DNA of 26,652 bases from CAYGVT01 sp964353355 (GTDB lineage Archaea > Thermoplasmatota > DTKX01 > GCA-020343715). The stretch covers positions 1-26,652 of the forward strand of contig CAYGVT010000072.1 in assembly GCA_964353355.1 (NCBI GenBank). The letters run 5' to 3'. A model generated the notes under the pieces. It saw only the letters and a program-made list of their open reading frames with translations. It searched no databases and was not told the origin of the DNA. Both the position numbers and the translations under genes were made by a program. Below, one piece after another: positions 24,741-26,652 of this stretch; positions within the stretch are counted from its first letter, which is position 1; every line of letters begins with the position of its first letter.

Positions 24741-25064
24741 AGGGAGCGGAGGAGGTTGTGACGGGGCGCGTGCGACCGGGATGGAGGGAATGGGGGTCGC
24801 AGCAGCACCACCTGGGCGACGTCCCACGCACGCAGACACAGCACCTCATGACGACGAACCCCTGATGGGCTATGAGCCGGATCCTCCACTGCGGTCCATG
24901 GGGCCTCTTTCAGCGGCTCTTCTGTGCCCCTTGTCTATCCTTTGGGCGGTGCTCGTATCACCACACCATCGCGACAGCACCCTTGGATATCTTTCACATA
25001 TCTTTCAGGACAATATCTGAAAGATCCAGCCTGGTCGCAAGCTCGCCTTAGGGTGCCCCTGGCC
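24741..25064. other. Intergenic stretch between copy B and hepT
   Basis: No convincing gene was seen in these 324 bases. A short frame on the plus strand (24781-25020) has no recognisable features. The only structured DNA is the inverted/direct repeat cluster at 24987-25025. Confidence 0.5.
24987..25025. repeat. Cluster of TATCTTTCA half-sites beyond the 3' end of hepT
   Basis: ATATCTTTCA occurs directly repeated at 24987-24996 and 24998-25007. The inverted copy CTGAAAGAT lies at 25017-25025, giving 9-bp arms (25000-25008 / 25017-25025) around an 8-base loop. It is AT-rich against a GC-rich background. It could be a regulator-binding site for a lost gene or a hairpin terminator for the minus-strand mntA-hepT message. 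Confidence 0.5.
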
Positions 25065-25388
25065 TTATCGCCCGAGCTTGCGCTTGAGGTCTGGGATGCT
25101 GTTGCTGACGATGTCCCAGATGACGTTGGCGCTCACCCCGGAGTAGTCATGGATGAGGATGTTGCGCAGCCCGACGACCTTCCTCCATTCGATGCCAGGG
25201 TATTTCCGCCTCACATCCTCGGGCAGTCCCTTGGCAGCCTCGCCGATGACCTCGAGGTTCCGGATGACCGCGTCCATGGTCCTCTCGTCCGCGATGAGCT
25301 CCTCGCGGGAGAGCCCCTCGACGTAACGTTCGATTCTCCCGATCGCGTCCCGGATATCGTCGATGAGCATCCCGGGGTCCCTATACAT
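25065..25388 (-). CDS. hepT: HEPN-domain toxin, HepT type (DUF86)
   Basis: A 107-residue all-helical HEPN protein. The RX4HXY ribonuclease motif is complete: R75-NILI-H80-D81-Y82. The preceding helix (DAVIRNLEVIGEAAKGLPEDV, 39-59) and 'YPGIEWRKVVGLRN' are typical DUF86. In characterised pairs HepT is an RNase that the MntA partner inactivates by AMPylating the tyrosine of this motif; Y82 would be the target. It is downstream of mntA and overlaps it by 8 bases, so the two are cotranscribed and coupled. Confidence 0.92.
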   Translation of the reverse strand: MYRDPGMLIDDIRDAIGRIERYVEGLSREELIADERTMDAVIRNLEVIGEAAKGLPEDVRRKYPGIEWRKVVGLRNILIHDYSGVSANVIWDIVSNSIPDLKRKLGR

Positions 25389-25686
25389 AGACGGCCTCCG
25401 CGAGGATACCGTCCCGCAACCTTGGCCTTATAGCCTCGAGGATGACGAGGTCCACGGCGCGCCCGAACAGGTCCTCGAGGTAGAACTTGAGGTCCATGTA
25501 GTTGTCGAAGGTCTCCTCCCCCTCCCTGAACTGGACGAGCACATCCACGTCGCTCCTTGGGGATGCCTCCCTCCTGGCCTGCGAGCCGAAGACCCCGATC
25601 CTGCTCACCCCGAACCTTGAGGTGATCTCGCCCTTGCTCTGCCTGAGGGATTCGATCGCGTCCAAGGGCCCACCTCCATCGACCAT
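25381..25686 (-). CDS. mntA: Minimal nucleotidyltransferase antitoxin, MntA type
   Basis: A 101-residue protein. The signature GSX10DXD is exact: G34-S35, ten residues, D46-V-D48, with a third acidic residue D79 in AVDLVIL. The N-terminal helix and the strand VSRIGVFGSQARR are typical of MNT domains. Partners of this type transfer AMP to the HepT toxin. Its stop lies inside hepT (8-base overlap). ATG 25686 is used; a TATA-like box is about 35 bases upstream, so the leader is short and lacks a clear ribosome site. Confidence 0.92.
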   Translation of the reverse strand: MVDGGGPLDAIESLRQSKGEITSRFGVSRIGVFGSQARREASPRSDVDVLVQFREGEETFDNYMDLKFYLEDLFGRAVDLVILEAIRPRLRDGILAEAVYV

Positions 25687-25716
25687 GCTCTCGCCGAGTT
25701 GTGATGGGCGGGGGGG

Positions 25717-25725
25717 TTATTAAAC
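25717..25725 (-). promoter_or_regulatory. TATA-like box of the mntA-hepT operon
   Basis: GTTTAATAA on the minus strand lies in a GC-rich setting. The expected start site near 25695 leaves about 10 bases of leader before ATG 25686. Confidence 0.5.
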
Positions 25726-25792
25726 CGTTACCGAGAACGGGCGGGATCTCGCGGGCGACGGTCCAACACATATCATTTCCTGGCGGTGGGGG

Positions 25793-26119
25793 ATGGGCGC
25801 CGCTGACCGCGCTCCCACCACCGACATCAACGTGGGGATGGCCTGGGTTGAGGGGGTGCCGTTCGCGGTGGTGAACGGGTCCTTCGATGCGGTCGTGAAG
25901 CTGGTGAGGGGTAAGAACCGCATCACTGTCGAGGTGGTGGACCCGGCGGAGAACGCGAGGGCGGAGGAGGTCGTGGTGAGGTGCGGGGCCACCTGGCCCG
26001 AGGTCGGGGTGGTTGTGGTTGTTGTGGCCGGCGTGGTGGCGGCGAGGTGGGCGATGCTGGGGGGGAAGATGGTGAAGAGGGGAAGGTCTCACGCGGTCAG
26101 GGGCCGGAGCGTCGGCTGA
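25793..26119 (+). pseudogene. Surface-protein C-terminus, copy C (5' truncated)
   Basis: The frame is open for 108 codons. Homology to copy A starts only at TTDINVGMAWVEGVPFAVVN. It continues through GSFDAVVKLVRGKNRITVEV, VDPAENARAE and GATWPEVG, into a membrane helix (VVVVVVAGVVAARWAML) and a basic tail. It is the least damaged of the three copies, with no frameshift or internal stop. However, it is only a single Ig-like domain plus anchor with no signal peptide, so export is unlikely. The most economical reading is a remnant of a large surface-protein gene. A small expressed membrane protein cannot be excluded. Confidence 0.65.
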
Positions 26120-26210
26120 GCAAGTTGTACGGTGATTGGGCAGGGATGCGAAAGTTGAAAATCGATTTTCAACTCCTGCGCGAAAGTTGAAAATACACTT
26201 TCAACTTCTG
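25817..26210 (+). repeat. About 390-bp direct repeat, copy C
   Basis: Partner of 22703-23092. It covers the last Ig-like domain, the anchor and the palindrome block. The non-coding part (from ACGGTGATTGGGCAGGGATG on) is better conserved than much of the coding part, which suggests selection or recent exchange at the DNA level. Confidence 0.8.
26148..26210. repeat. Palindrome block C (GTTGAAAATC inverted repeats)
   Basis: It carries the same core palindrome as 23034-23057, with half-site GTTGAAAATC and one outer base changed on the right. An imperfect inverted repeat (GAAAGTTGAAAAT / TTTCAACTTC) follows. It ends 4 bases before the stop codon of the minus-strand HNH-like gene. Here no ATPase gene lies beside it. 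Confidence 0.75.
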
Positions 26211-26214
26211 GAAA

Positions 26215-26640
26215 CTATGGTCGTAACCGGGTACCGCGCCGCCGCGCCTTCCGCCAGTACCTGAACTCGGCGACGTCCCTGTCAAACTCCCCGCCCCTGT
26301 TGAGGAAGTTGTCGTACTCCGCCACCACCGCCCAGAATTCATCCTCGGAGAGGGCTGTCTTCATCAGGTTCACCCACCAAGCGGCGACGACGATGGTCTC
26401 CGCCCTCCCCGGCACGCGGTGGTCGAACGTGAGGTACCAGGGGCTCATCGGATCCATGTCGTCGACCCTCGCGCCCGTGTAGTGGCAGGCGAATCCGTCC
26501 TCGGCAGGATTCCAGGCCTCCCTCATCGCCCGGACATGGATGCGGTTGTCGCGTTCTCGGCATACCACGAAAGGGCGGCAGCGTGCGCAGTATCTCGAGC
26601 GTCCGAGGCGTGGCCTCCCGCACACGTCGCAGGGCTTCAT
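26215..26640 (-). CDS. Zinc-ribbon / HNH-like small protein, possible nuclease
   Basis: A 141-residue protein. C4, C7, C18 and C21 (CDVC...YCARC) form a probable zinc ribbon. The second half has an HNH-like order: C52-HYTG, then DPMSPWYLTFDHRVPG with D73-H74, then VNLMKTALSEDEF with N91. The spacing fits compact HNH or homing-endonuclease-like folds, but the first catalytic His cannot be assigned with certainty. A basic C-terminus follows. The start ATG 26640 lies 12 bases from the window edge, so the promoter and any upstream partner are not visible. Nuclease activity is inference. Confidence 0.6.
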   Translation of the reverse strand: MKPCDVCGRPRLGRSRYCARCRPFVVCRERDNRIHVRAMREAWNPAEDGFACHYTGARVDDMDPMSPWYLTFDHRVPGRAETIVVAAWWVNLMKTALSEDEFWAVVAEYDNFLNRGGEFDRDVAEFRYWRKARRRGTRLRP

Positions 26641-26652
26641 CTCGGCCCTCGT

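Noticed and set aside
24781..25020. 79-codon plus-strand open frame with a short hydrophobic stretch
   Set aside because: No ribosome site, promoter or recognisable feature. It crosses the inverted-repeat cluster.
23031..26210. CRISPR array suggested by recurring GTTGAAAATC elements
   Set aside because: Only two blocks about 3 kb apart, no regular spacers and no cas genes.

Overview
The window looks like a GC-rich (about two-thirds G+C by eye) archaeal chromosome segment, most plausibly from an uncultured Thermoplasmatota-type euryarchaeon. This placement is inference. It rests on isolated AT-rich TATA-like boxes about 25-35 bases before several genes, a likely leaderless gene, GGAGG/GAGGTG ribosome sites, giant single-pass surface proteins built from PKD, Ig-like, beta-propeller, beta-helix and thrombospondin type-3 modules, and several archaeal-style toxin-antitoxin (TA) pairs. 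No rRNA, tRNA, CRISPR array or transposase was seen.

Layout. (1) 1-1815: 3' part of a propeller / Ca-binding / coiled-coil membrane protein. (2) 1872-2531 (-): SAM-dependent methyltransferase. (3) 2837-7450 (+): giant surface protein with seven SBBP repeats. (4) 7559-8281 (-): DUF1003 membrane protein. (5) 8498-10228 (-): AbiEi/AbiEii-type TA operon behind a palindrome that overlaps its TATA box. (6) 10449-14543 (-): secreted clostripain-family (C11) protease with Ig-like and PKD domains. (7) 14663-16763 (-): three genes joined by two 4-base ATGA overlaps: a DUF4258-like small protein, a zinc-ribbon/winged-helix protein, and a divergent tRNA-guanine-transglycosylase (TGT)-like protein. (8) 17012-21607 (+): beta-helix / thrombospondin-3 surface protein with a very unusual repetitive tail of about 740 residues after its membrane segment. 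(9) 21765-26640: an accessory island in which vapC with a broken vapB, an AAA ATPase (DUF4143 type), a mntA/hepT pair and an HNH-like gene are separated by three decayed copies of the same surface-protein C-terminus. Two of these copies carry an identical 24-bp palindrome just downstream.

How it fits together. The left two-thirds is mostly cell-surface machinery (adhesion, Ca2+-stabilised stalks, secreted proteolysis) with TA modules in between. The right third looks like a recombination-prone TA/defence graveyard. The best candidate for an undescribed system is the operon at 14663-16763: a TA-like pair translationally coupled to a TGT-fold protein in which the expected catalytic aspartate seems to be replaced. 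Second is the repeat-punctuated island, including the ATPase promoter with two different palindromic operator-like sites. Third is the repetitive, apparently cytoplasmic tail of the 17012-21607 protein.
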